NCBI RefSeq assembly: GCF_028009165.1
Contig: NC_079241.1
Location: 6,820,001 to 6,884,000 of the forward strand
DNA from: Akanthomyces muscarius
Taxonomy: Eukaryota; Ascomycota; Sordariomycetes; Hypocreales; Cordycipitaceae
Length of the DNA: 64,000 nucleotides
Reading direction: 5' to 3'
Shown: positions 1 through 8,832 of the stretch, piece by piece
How the letters are laid out: each line of letters opens with the position of its first letter
Numbering within the stretch: position 1 is the first letter of the stretch
Notes under the pieces: model-generated
The model's input: only the letters and a program-made list of their open reading frames with translations
Told to the model about the DNA's origin: nothing
The model's database searches: none
Program-made: the position numbers and the translations under genes

Positions 1-3000
1 TCCGTGCCGACACCGCCGCCGCCGGCAGCAGCACCAGTAGCGGCGAAGGCGCAGTATAAGCCCTATGCGCCGGTATCGCCACTTCATCGCGCGGAAACGG
101 AGCCGGTAAGAGTCCCTACGGCAACAACTGGGCCGGCGGCGCAGCGGGAGCAGCAGGAGAGCGTGACGGAACCGTCGTCGCCGGTGGCAAACCCGCAGTT
201 GAATTATGCGCCGACGGTGCTGAGGCCGGCGGGGCAGTCGAGAAAGTCGTCGAGCGTGTCGCCGGAGCGTAAGCAGGATGATGGTGGTCTGAAGCAAGGG
301 GAGTCAATGGGAGGAGGACGCGTGCAGAGTGGTGGCATGCCGACTCAGGAATCGGGGAGCAACGTAGCTGCGCTGGGAGGGATGCCGCGGCAACAAATAC
401 CACCGCCGGGACAGGTGCCGCTGCAAGGATTAATGTTACAGCATGGTCATTCCATCCCACCCGGCCAGATGCCCCCTCAAGGACAGACTTCACAGCAAGG
501 ACAAATGGATCCTCAAGGACCTCAAGTGCAGGGTTCTTCTCAAGGACAGATGCCTCCGCAAGGACAGGTGCTTCATCAAAGACACATGGCCCTTCAAGGA
601 TATATGGCGCTTCAAGGACAACCTCAGGGACCTCAAGGACAGGGCCCTCTTCAGTGGCAGGTTGCGCAGAACGCAATACAGCAGCCCATACAGCATGGTC
701 GACCTATGAGCATGGCACCCGGCCAATATCCCCCGGTACCGATACCCCAACCATACGGACAGTACCAGCAGCAACCGCCTCCGATGACCCAACAGCCAGG
801 ACCTCATCAGATGGGCCAACGACCAGGGCCTGCATGGCTTGCACCGGGCCAGCAAATTCCCAAACAGAGTAGCGCAATCCCCCCTCAGCAGCAGCAACCT
901 CCACCTGGGTGGATAAGACAGTCGATGCCCCCAGGATATCTCTCTGGGCAGCAACCGCAGCTACCACCTAACGGAAGGCATTCCATGATGGTCCCAAGCA
1001 TTCCTCTTAATCAGTACCAACCGGCGCCATCGCCCATATCTACTCCAGACCAATCACTTCTGAGCCAGGGCCGCCACCAAGCGCAAACACCGGACTCTTC
1101 AGTGGTATCTCCGCCCGAGCCTAGGGCCGATAGTCGTCCCTTAGGCCCTTCGATGCTGGTATCTCCGCCCGAGCCTAGGGCCGATAGTCGTCCCTTAGGC
1201 CCTTCGATGCTGGTGCCTTCGTCGATGGAAGCGCCGCCGCAGTTGCTTCCCGCCGCGCAGCCGACTGTGTCAGCTCCCCCTCAGGAAGCACCCAAGCCAG
1301 GCAATGTCAAAGTCGGCACCGGCCCCGGCATGAAAAGCCCGACTGCTGATTCGTACTTTCCACCCGACAAGGACCATCCAATTGGCCTCGTGGGCAACGT
1401 TGCCGACCAGTTTGCAGCAGAAATGCAGGCCATCTTGGGTTCTGGGCCGAACTCCGCCACTGCAGCGAAAGCTACGAATGCTACAGAAGCAAATCCCGAG
1501 CCGAAGACATTGGTTGGGGCATCATCCCCAGGCCCGGGCCATGCGCTCGGCCGTATTGAAGAGCACGACGCAGAAAACGCATCCGTTTCTCAGGATTCCA
1601 GACCGAGCTCGGTCGCTACGAAGTTGACCCAATCCTCACAGCAACCCAGCACACCACAGCCGCAACAGCTACCGCCATCGCAGCAGAGCTCCCCTAACAA
1701 CACACCCAAGCCGCCTCAAGGCTTTCTCCCGCCGCTCAGTGGACAGCCCGGGGTCGGTTCGCAAGGTCCCCGGGCAGGTATGCCACAGCCAGGACAGACG
1801 ACACCAGGACGGATGATGCCTCTCAGCGGCCCCATGGGGTCTCAGGGGCCAATGCCGCCGCAAGGCCTTGCACCGCAGCAACAATGGCAGGGCAACATGC
1901 AGCGGCCTCCGTCTGTGCCACCGCAGCTACAAATGCAGCCGAATAAAGGCAAGGAGAATAAGTGGACGAAATGGTTCAAGAGCTCAAAGCCGGAGAAGAG
2001 ACCTGATGCTCCTCAGGGCGGTATGCCACAGCAGCCTCCTCCTCCTCAAGGCTGGGGACAGCCGCAGCAGTGGCAAGGACAGCCAATGCAAGGGCAATCT
2101 ATTCAAAGGCAATATGTACAAGGGCACCCGATTTCAGGACAGCCTATGCCGGGCCAACCGATTCAAGGACACGCGGTTCACAGGCAATCTATACAAGGGC
2201 ATCCGCTGCAAGGACAGCCCATGCCAGAACAGACCACGCCAGGACAGACCACGCCAGGACAGACCACGCCAGGACAGACTATGCCAGGACAGACTATGCC
2301 AGGACAGACTATGCCAGGACAGACTACGCCAGGCCAGCCAATTCCAGGCCAGCCTGCTCAAAGGCAATCTGTACTAGGACAACCGATGCAGGGACAGCCC
2401 ATGCCAGGACAGCCCATGCCAGGACAGACTATGCCAGGACAGACTACGCCAGGCCAGCCAATTTCAGGCCAGTCCGCCCAAAGGCAATCTGTACCAGGAC
2501 AACCGATGCAGGGACAACCGATGCAAGGACAACCAGTGCAAGGACAGTCTATGCAGGGGCAATTTATACAAGGACAGCCTACTCAAAGTCATCCTATACA
2601 AAGACTTACAGTGCAAGGGCAGCCAATGCAAGGACAGCCAGTGCAAAAAGCTGTCATGGGTGGCCCAATGCCGCTGCAAAACATGCCGACGAATATGTAT
2701 CCTCCACATCAGATGCACGCAGGACCAGGCCAAGGCCCAATGCCGCAGAGGATCTCCCAACAAGGTCCGCTCGGGTCTCACCCACCACAACAGTACATGC
2801 CGCTCCAGCCAGGCCAACCTATGCAGATGCGGCCACCACATGGTTTTCCCATGCAGCAGATGCAGCCTGGGGGACTAGGCTCGCCCGCGCCATCACAAAT
2901 GATGCCGGTGCAGAGCCCATCGCAAGGTAGTGCTGCGTCTTCGCCCCAAATGGGCTTCCAAAATCAGTCACAGCAGCAGACAGCATCACCGATGCCGCAC

Positions 3001-3072
3001 CACCTCATGCCAGCACCCCTCTCCCTGAGACCAAAGTCTGAAGTCCCTGCTGGGATGCCAGGCGGTGGGTAG
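1..3072 (+). CDS. Q/P/G-rich low-complexity protein, 3' part (5' truncated by window edge)
   Basis: The reading frame is open from the first codon of the window to a TAG at 3070-3072, so about 1,023 C-terminal residues are visible and the true start lies outside. The first codon that could act as a start is only a GTG, so no start is called. I do not recognise the family. The protein is extremely rich in Gln, Pro, Gly and Met, with endless QGQ/PGQ units, a perfect 54-bp duplication at 1105-1212, and a Pro-Gly-Gln-Thr repeat block around 2229-2450. The only segment of ordinary composition is a short basic, Trp-containing patch (WTKWFKSSKPEKRPD, about nt 1963-2007), perhaps a membrane- or protein-binding motif. 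It is probably intrinsically disordered; a scaffold or condensate-forming role is a guess. It ends 114 bp from the convergent glycosylase gene. That it is protein-coding is well supported by the long frame; function is unknown. Confidence 0.8.
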   Translation, partial: SVPTPPPPAAAPVAAKAQYKPYAPVSPLHRAETEPVRVPTATTGPAAQREQQESVTEPSSPVANPQLNYAPTVLRPAGQSRKSSSVSPERKQDDGGLKQGESMGGGRVQSGGMPTQESGSNVAALGGMPRQQIPPPGQVPLQGLMLQHGHSIPPGQMPPQGQTSQQGQMDPQGPQVQGSSQGQMPPQGQVLHQRHMALQGYMALQGQPQGPQGQGPLQWQVAQNAIQQPIQHGRPMSMAPGQYPPVPIPQPYGQYQQQPPPMTQQPGPHQMGQRPGPAWLAPGQQIPKQSSAIPPQQQQPPPGWIRQSMPPGYLSGQQPQLPPNGRHSMMVPSIPLNQYQPAPSPISTPDQSLLSQGRHQAQTPDSSVVSPPEPRADSRPLGPSMLVSPPEPRADSRPLGPSMLVPSSMEAPPQLLPAAQPTVSAPPQEAPKPGNVKVGTGPGMKSPTADSYFPPDKDHPIGLVGNVADQFAAEMQAILGSGPNSATAAKATNATEANPEPKTLVGASSPGPGHALGRIEEHDAENASVSQDSRPSSVATKLTQSSQQPSTPQPQQLPPSQQSSPNNTPKPPQGFLPPLSGQPGVGSQGPRAGMPQPGQTTPGRMMPLSGPMGSQGPMPPQGLAPQQQWQGNMQRPPSVPPQLQMQPNKGKENKWTKWFKSSKPEKRPDAPQGGMPQQPPPPQGWGQPQQWQGQPMQGQSIQRQYVQGHPISGQPMPGQPIQGHAVHRQSIQGHPLQGQPMPEQTTPGQTTPGQTTPGQTMPGQTMPGQTMPGQTTPGQPIPGQPAQRQSVLGQPMQGQPMPGQPMPGQTMPGQTTPGQPISGQSAQRQSVPGQPMQGQPMQGQPVQGQSMQGQFIQGQPTQSHPIQRLTVQGQPMQGQPVQKAVMGGPMPLQNMPTNMYPPHQMHAGPGQGPMPQRISQQGPLGSHPPQQYMPLQPGQPMQMRPPHGFPMQQMQPGGLGSPAPSQMMPVQSPSQGSAASSPQMGFQNQSQQQTASPMPHHLMPAPLSLRPKSEVPAGMPGGG
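1105..1212 (+). repeat. perfect 54-bp tandem duplication (two copies) within coding sequence
   Basis: Units 1105-1158 and 1159-1212 are identical base for base, each encoding 18 residues that begin VSPPEPRADS. Identity at synonymous positions indicates a recent duplication or homogenisation. The frame is preserved. Confidence 0.9.
2227..2560 (+). repeat. degenerate 12-bp coding minisatellite (Pro-Gly-Gln-Thr/Met type)
   Basis: Consecutive 12-nt units of the ccaggacagacy type encode PGQT/PGQM tetrapeptides. A first run lies around 2229-2340 and a second, near-identical run around 2395-2460, with a larger duplicated block containing both the 12-mers and the flanking Gln-Arg-Gln-Ser segment. 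Unit number is likely to vary between strains, and short-read assembly here may be unreliable. Confidence 0.75.
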
Positions 3073-3186
3073 CCAAGCTAAACACATCATTTGCACCTTT
3101 CCCTTTCACATATTATAGATGATTGAGCATGAAACCGAACTCTTCAGAATTTTAAGCATATTACACGGCATCAAATTTGTTGTACA

Positions 3187-4284
3187 CTACTTTACATTAC
3201 AATACATTTTTCTTTCATACTCAAATGCCTCGCGCAACTTGCATGACTCCCCCGCCGCAGCCTTTGCCATGCACGCACCACACGTCCGCCCATGCGAAAT
3301 CAGCAGCACATGCAGCGGATACTTGAGCTCATCCGGCACCTTGGCGTCCAGATGCGCCTGCGCCTGCTCCCTCGTCGCCTCCTGCGGGCGCCATCCCATG
3401 ACCCCCGTGAGCCTGTACACGTGCGTATCGACCGCAAAGCTTGGCCTCTGCAGGCAAAACAGCAGCACGCAGCTCGCCGTCTTGGGCCCCACGCCCGGAA
3501 ACGCGAGCATCTCATTCATAGCCGCCTCGTCACTGGCGTTGAACAGGTGGTCCAGCGAATACGCCCCGTACTTGCTGCGCACCGCCTCTAGGATATTGAT
3601 GATGACCTTGCTCTTGGTCGCCGCGAGCCCGCCGCACTGGATGGCGGCTTGGAGCTTGGCCTGTCCGCCAGAGGCGATGGCGTCCCAGCGGTCGGAGCCG
3701 CCGTAGACGGCGTCCATGCTCTTCTTGGCGCGCGTCGAGTTGGCCGAGCTGGTGTTTTGCGAGAGGATGGTGCGGACTAGAGCGTCCAGTACAGAGGGCG
3801 AGTCGCCGCAGCCGGCGGCCGACTTGGAGGCGACGACCTGCGCGGGACGCGTGCGCGCGCCGTGCAGGCCCGTGAGGATGGCATGGGCCTGCTCGCATTC
3901 TTTGACCGAAGGGCGCGCAAAGTCTGGGAACGGGGTGGCGGTGACGTGCTGCGTCTGCTTCTTCGACTTGGACTTCCGGGGTGATTTTGCGGCGGGCTTG
4001 GCGTCGGCGAGGGACGAGAGCGGTACCGAGGATAGGCTGCTGTCGTCGTCGGCGGCTTCGGGCTTGATTTTCGTTTTGATCTCTTGCTTGATGGCGGCCT
4101 TTTCGGAGGCGACTGTGTGCTTATTCTTGGTGATGCGCATCTGTGAGCGCAGGCCTTGACGCGCCGGCGTGGTGGCGGCAGATCTGGCGCTGCGCCGTGA
4201 ATTGGCGTGGGTGGCGGCCATTGTGCGGGCTCCGTGTGTCTTTGCAGATGAGAGATTGATTTTGCGGATTTTGGAAAACAGCAT
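3187..4284 (-). CDS. endonuclease III-like HhH-GPD DNA glycosylase
   Basis: Single exon of 365 codons. The family removes damaged bases in base excision repair, usually with AP-lyase activity. An LSQNT motif (residues 174-178) opens the catalytic domain. The helix-hairpin-helix reads FPGVGPKTA (262-270), with catalytic Lys268, and the VDTHV motif carries the catalytic Asp286. About 115 N-terminal residues are basic and low complexity, as for nuclear targeting. Two starts are possible: ATG at 4284 in a weak context, or ATG at 4221 (Met22) with A at -3 and G at +4. The extra 21 residues contain no acidic residue and look like a mitochondrial presequence. The [4Fe-4S] ligand pattern after HGR is irregular: Cys335, Cys338, Cys348 and Cys362 instead of C-x6-C-x2-C-x5-C. 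Family confidence is high; the exact start is uncertain. Confidence 0.88.
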   Translation of the reverse strand: MLFSKIRKINLSSAKTHGARTMAATHANSRRSARSAATTPARQGLRSQMRITKNKHTVASEKAAIKQEIKTKIKPEAADDDSSLSSVPLSSLADAKPAAKSPRKSKSKKQTQHVTATPFPDFARPSVKECEQAHAILTGLHGARTRPAQVVASKSAAGCGDSPSVLDALVRTILSQNTSSANSTRAKKSMDAVYGGSDRWDAIASGGQAKLQAAIQCGGLAATKSKVIINILEAVRSKYGAYSLDHLFNASDEAAMNEMLAFPGVGPKTASCVLLFCLQRPSFAVDTHVYRLTGVMGWRPQEATREQAQAHLDAKVPDELKYPLHVLLISHGRTCGACMAKAAAGESCKLREAFEYERKMYCNVK

Positions 4285-4783
4285 TCAGTTGTGGGATGAA
4301 AAGGGGTGTCTTTTGGGGGCAGGTTCACGGGGCTTGCTGAGGTTTTGAACCAGGGGCAGTGAATGAATGACGCAGGTCGAGGCTGGGATCTCCGTTGATC
4401 GCCACGCACTTTGTAGGTGGGCCGGATCGGACCGCACCTGCATCATTGGATTTGCAAAAGAAGACGTTACGGCAGCTATCAGAAATGAACGAGTAAAATG
4501 AATAAACAACTACACTAGTTGCAATCTATTTCTTCAATGACAACGGTCTTGACTATTGATGTTCTGTATACCATCTTTGTATACCACATGTACAACGCTG
4601 ACGATTTGGATGCACTTACAGTCAACACCATCGCGCTAGCATTACAGCTAAGTTAGTGTGAGGCTTGCCGTTGACACCTGACAGTCTCACTGGGATTCGA
4701 ATGTAGTTTAGAAACGATTTTTGCAAGAGGATCTGACGCTATAGTTAATATTGTCATTTCTATCGACTTTGCTTCACGTCGCT
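4285..4783. other. intergenic, glycosylase 5' side / aminopeptidase 3' end
   Basis: About 500 bp between two minus-strand genes. It should hold the aminopeptidase terminator and the glycosylase promoter. I see no further gene, repeat or clear element; a TTCGAATCCC stretch near 4690 was considered as a tRNA T-loop and rejected. Confidence 0.6.
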
Positions 4784-6768
4784 TCATAGCGGCTCGGTGT
4801 TGCGCTTCAGCCATGCGAGCGCAACTTCGTCATTTGCCACAACATCCTGCGTCTTTTCCAGTGTCTCTGCATTCCTCGCATTGATCCAATCCTTCTCCTC
4901 CGGGCTGAGAAAAGACGAGTCAATCAAGTTCCTACAGTAGGGAACCATTGTCACATTCTCAAACCCATAGAATGGTGTACTGCTACAGTTTTTTGTCCTG
5001 ACCTCGACAACAATCATGATGTTTTCAATGCGAATGCCAAAGCTGCCGTCTTGATAGCACCCAGGCTCGTTGGAGAGCACATTGCCAGGTCGTAAAGGGT
5101 GTTTCATAAAGGAAGGACGACTACCGATGCCCATCGGACCCTCATGGACATTCAAGAAGGAACCGACACCATGACCGGTGCCATGGCGGAAATTAAGACC
5201 AACGTTCTATGCTAGTCAGTCATAACAGGAAAGGAATTAAACAGACCATGTAAACTTACCCAGAGAAACTGTTTAGCAAGAACATTCAAAGCATGACCGG
5301 TTACTCCCCTAGGGAATACAGCTCGGTGAAGGGCAATAAGTCCTTTCAGAACGCGCGTATATGCCTCCTTTTCCTGGTCGCTCGGTGTACCGAAATGAAA
5401 TGTGCGGGTGGTGTCAGTAGTGCCGTCATAGTACTGACCGCCAGAGTCGCAAAAGTACACGGCGTTGGGGTCAATCACCGAGCTGGTACCATGTCTGGCA
5501 TGATAGTGCGTGATGGCGGCGCTATACTGGCCAGTCTATTAGCTTCATCCGTGAGACGATTGCGTGGGAAGGGGTTGCTGAAGCACAATCTTACTTTGAT
5601 CCGGTGCAAGAAATTGTCTCAAAGGAGTTGCCAACGAAAAGAGGCTGCTTTTTGCGTAGCGCCAAGAGCTTATCCGCTGCCTCCGCCTCGGTGATAGTGG
5701 TGTTCTCTACTATGAGCTGGTGCTCGAGCCAGGCAGAATACGATGTCAACGCAGCACCATCACGGATATGGCAGGCGCGCATTCCTTGAAGCTCCACCGC
5801 GTTCTTGATTGATTTGGCTTGAGCGATTGCTCCGACTTCCACTGCCCTGTCGCCACGGAAAGCGGCTCTTAGAGCCCACGGCGCCTTGTTGGTGATTAGG
5901 TACTTGCCCTCGGTAGCTTGGTCAACATCCCCGTAAAAGCTGTCGTAGGGCTTGACGCTGACATTGTTTACTGCGAGGTGTTTGTTGACGGACTCATCGA
6001 CCTTGAGCGCATCGACGTACAGCACGGCCTTGTCGGTTGCGACAAAGGCGTAGCTATAAAATACTGGGTTGTACCTGACATCGCTTCCACGCAGGTTGAA
6101 GAGCCAGGCAACCTCATCCAGCATAGTTATGTACATGCCGGAAGCGTCATTTTTCAAGATGACGTCGCGGAGCTCAGCGAGCTTCGCCTTGACAGACTTG
6201 CCGGCATACTTGTCAGGGTGAATGAAAACACTGCAGGTCGGCGGGGGTGGTTGCTCATCGCCCCAGATCTTGTCAACCAGGTTGTCCGTCACGGCAACTA
6301 GTCCAGAGCCTCCCGCCTTCTGGATTATCTCTGTCAGCTCCTCGGCGACCGCTGGCGACATTAGGGTGGGATCGACGGCGGCCGACTTGCCATCCTTGCA
6401 TTTCTCAGCCAGCCAGTCCTCCCAGCCGTCGTCAAACAACGTCCAGTTGCCGTCTAGCTGTCGCGCGACCTGCTTGAGGTATCGACCGTCGGTGGTGAGA
6501 GCTGCACCCTCTTCACTGATGGCAGCCCACCCTGAGCCCCCGCTGAACCCTGAAATGTAAGCTGAGCGGTTGAAGCAGTCTGCCACGTATTCAGAAGCGT
6601 GGGAATCATCCGGCGGCACGACTATGACATGTGAGTTTCACTGGATCGATGCTTTGTGTGTGGGAATCAAGTCTCACTGTAAGTGGTGACGTTGTTGCGC
6701 CTCATAAGCTCACGCAGCTGCGCAAGTCGGAGGGAAGTGTTGACCTTTTGCATGATACCCGAAGACAT
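4784..6768 (-). CDS. Xaa-Pro aminopeptidase P (M24B metallopeptidase)
   Basis: Four exons: 6768-6678, 6621-5595, 5521-5260 and 5206-4784. They give 600 residues, a normal length for fungal aminopeptidase P. The enzyme removes an N-terminal residue preceding proline, usually in the cytosol. The exon 1/2 joint rebuilds [14 protein letters not shown], and exon 2/3 rebuilds CTGSNAAITHY, both family-typical. The five dinuclear-metal ligands are all present: Asp398 (CDSGG), Asp409 (TTDTTRT), His472 (HGTGHGVGS), Glu507 (NEPG) and Glu521 (RIEN). The start is the ATG at 6766-6768, which yields the usual short N-terminus with no signal peptide. Introns are 56, 73 and 53 nt. The acceptor at 5522-5523 was chosen over two nearby AGs because only it keeps phase and motif. 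No anomaly seen. Confidence 0.93.
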
Positions 6769-7536
6769 TAGACCTTTTCAAAAGCAACGAATGAAGAGAA
6801 AAATTTACAGCTTCTCATTTCGAACAAAGAAATCGTCAAGTTGATGTCCAACAGTAAAGCGGGGGGCGGGCTGCTAGCTTCAGCATCGACAGGCCGGGCG
6901 ACCCAATCGACCCAGGACTTTTGCGATATAGCTAATCTTCGAGCTTCCTCGCTTCAATACTTGTAGCAACTGCGGGTCGCGGAAACATCGTCAAAACCAA
7001 GTCCACCCTCATTAGTTGACCATGGCCGTTTTAAAGCGACCATTTTATTATGACATTGAGAGTGGCCATGGTCAACCTATCAACCAGGTACGCTAGCCAG
7101 TCTGCAGCCTGCCCTAAAGCTAAGTCTGACAACGGTCGGTAGCTTTCCGATACAGCGCTACCTGCTGTAGGCACTGTAGGCACTGTAGGCACTGTTACCA
7201 CCGCTATAAGCATCATTACCAGCACAGCGCCAGTTCCGCCGCCGCCAGCACCCAGCACTCCTGTAACCTGCCCCAGACATCCGTACTCACCCGGTTTGCT
7301 TGCTGCCACCGAAGCGACAGCACGGTGAAATCGACAATTTGCGTGTGTGCGCAAGGATTGTAAATCTTGCATGAAGTTTTCATACGATTCTTATTGCAGC
7401 TACTAGCCACCACGCCGGTTGTTCACCTGCACGAGCCTCCGTTCATCTAGCTGTCCCCAGGCCTGCAATCGTCACGCATACTGTTGACTAGCCATTCCGC
7501 TACACTTCTCCCCTCGTGGCTTTTCACCTGGCTGGG
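6769..7536. other. divergent intergenic region with a 9-bp triplet repeat
   Basis: Shared upstream region of aminopeptidase P (minus) and the DUF7730 gene (plus). At 7165-7195 the 9-mer ctgtaggca occurs three times in tandem plus a partial unit. Short open frames on the minus strand here begin with non-ATG codons or have biased composition, and I do not call them genes. Confidence 0.6.
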
Positions 7537-8709
7537 ATGCCGGGATTTTTGGGGTTTCTCCGGCGAAGACGTCAAAAAAACCATAAAGATGGCCTCCCCC
7601 GACTGCCTAACACTGGACTCCCTTTGGCTGCTGGCGTGACGCCGCCGTCGCCTGTTCCCTCGCCGGACGCAACTGCAGAAAGCGCATTCTTCCAGAAGCT
7701 CCCCGCCGAGCTACGTCGACGAGTTTTGATTGCAGCATTCGGCGCAAGGACAGTGCACATGAATCTGGCCCTCGAGACACTGCCCCCCAAAGGAGCACGT
7801 CCGCAAGCCGTTCTCGAGGCTCAACGCCGCGCGAAGCAACGTCATGCCGCCACGCCGCGCCACTTCCAAGGGGACGACGCCTTGCCGCAAGAATGGAAAT
7901 GGCGAAGCTCCGTCTGCCACTCGGGATGCTTCGATCACCGTTACTGGGCCATGCAGGCACCTCCTCGAGGTCCGGCACCGCTTCAGAGGGAAGACGACTG
8001 CTTGGTCGGAGATGCCAGCTGCGACTTCTTCACCGATATCCCCCCGCCTGAAGGGTGCTTCGTAGGCATTCTCGGGTGGCTTTTGACCTGTCGCCAAGCA
8101 TACCTCGACGGCGTTGATGTGCTGTACGCTACAAATACCATTCGGCTGCACGGGACGCACATATTCTACAACCTGCCCAAGCTCATTTCCCAGCCGCGCC
8201 TTGGCGACATCTCCACCGTCTCTCTTTTCTGGGATTTGGGGCAACCTGGTTTCTGCGGAACGTATCGTATCCCTCAAGAGTTCATCGGCCTTGAGGGCCT
8301 CGAGACTCTTGTCAACATCCTGCCGGCTTCGCTACCCGGCGTGAGACGCCTGCATCTCTCCCTCTTTGGGTTCTGGTGGCAAGACCTCCAGCTCCGTGCT
8401 CGTGGAAAGCGGTCTGAAGAGATGTTTCGCGCTACCGAGGATCTTTTACAAACAACCCTGACTGGCCTGGTAAAGCTGCCATCACTCGCCGACTGCAGGA
8501 TATCTCTCCCCTTCAGCATCTATCAGCCATGGGTAGAGGAAGCCACGGATACGACTACAGCTTCGGGTGATGTCGCTGTACAAACTTTGTGGCGTGAGTT
8601 GCCGCGAGGTATCGGCTCAAGTGGCCAGACGGAAGCCAGCATAACGGGCTATTGGGTGCATAGCGGCGTCCAAGACTTGCCCAAAGAGCAGTTGTTTGGC
8701 AATTATTGA
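7537..8709 (+). CDS. DUF7730-type F-box-like fungal protein
   Basis: Single exon of 390 residues from the first in-frame ATG (7537) to TGA at 8707-8709; the frame extends upstream only through a GTG. Residues of the type FFQKLPAELRRRVLIAAFG, followed shortly by RTVHMNLAL and later by ILGWLLTCRQAYLDGVDVLYATN, match the layout of fungal DUF7730 proteins. In these an F-box-like opening leads into a conserved domain of unknown function. No signal peptide or membrane segment is seen; the N-terminus is basic (RRRRQKNHK). A role as substrate receptor in ubiquitin ligation is possible but unproven for this family. It faces the LysM gene tail to tail across 123 bp. Confidence 0.75.
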   Translation: MPGFLGFLRRRRQKNHKDGLPRLPNTGLPLAAGVTPPSPVPSPDATAESAFFQKLPAELRRRVLIAAFGARTVHMNLALETLPPKGARPQAVLEAQRRAKQRHAATPRHFQGDDALPQEWKWRSSVCHSGCFDHRYWAMQAPPRGPAPLQREDDCLVGDASCDFFTDIPPPEGCFVGILGWLLTCRQAYLDGVDVLYATNTIRLHGTHIFYNLPKLISQPRLGDISTVSLFWDLGQPGFCGTYRIPQEFIGLEGLETLVNILPASLPGVRRLHLSLFGFWWQDLQLRARGKRSEEMFRATEDLLQTTLTGLVKLPSLADCRISLPFSIYQPWVEEATDTTTASGDVAVQTLWRELPRGIGSSGQTEASITGYWVHSGVQDLPKEQLFGNY

Positions 8710-8832
8710 ACAGCTCGGCAGTGTTTGAACCATGGGACTCTCGTCGACTTGAAACAACTTTATTATCTATTTAATTGAAAGGTTTTGGAAGCTGGCTCTT
8801 CCTTCAATCTGTCTGCCGCCTCAACTCATCAT

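Noticed and set aside
2227..2460. Direct repeats considered as a CRISPR-like array
   Set aside because: Units are contiguous 12-mers without spacers and preserve a protein frame in a eukaryotic gene.
2070..2930. 286-codon frame overlapping the Q/P/G-rich gene
   Set aside because: It is a shifted reading of the PGQT-type repeats (Ala-Arg-Thr repeats) and a shadow of the real gene.
4675..4705. tRNA-like TTCGAATCCC sequence on the minus strand
   Set aside because: No complementary T-arm stem and no D- or anticodon-arm could be found around it.
7031..7413. Two overlapping minus-strand frames upstream of the DUF7730 gene
   Set aside because: Open mainly because of the ctgtaggca repeat and biased composition; the encoded Val-Pro-Thr repeats are not protein-like.
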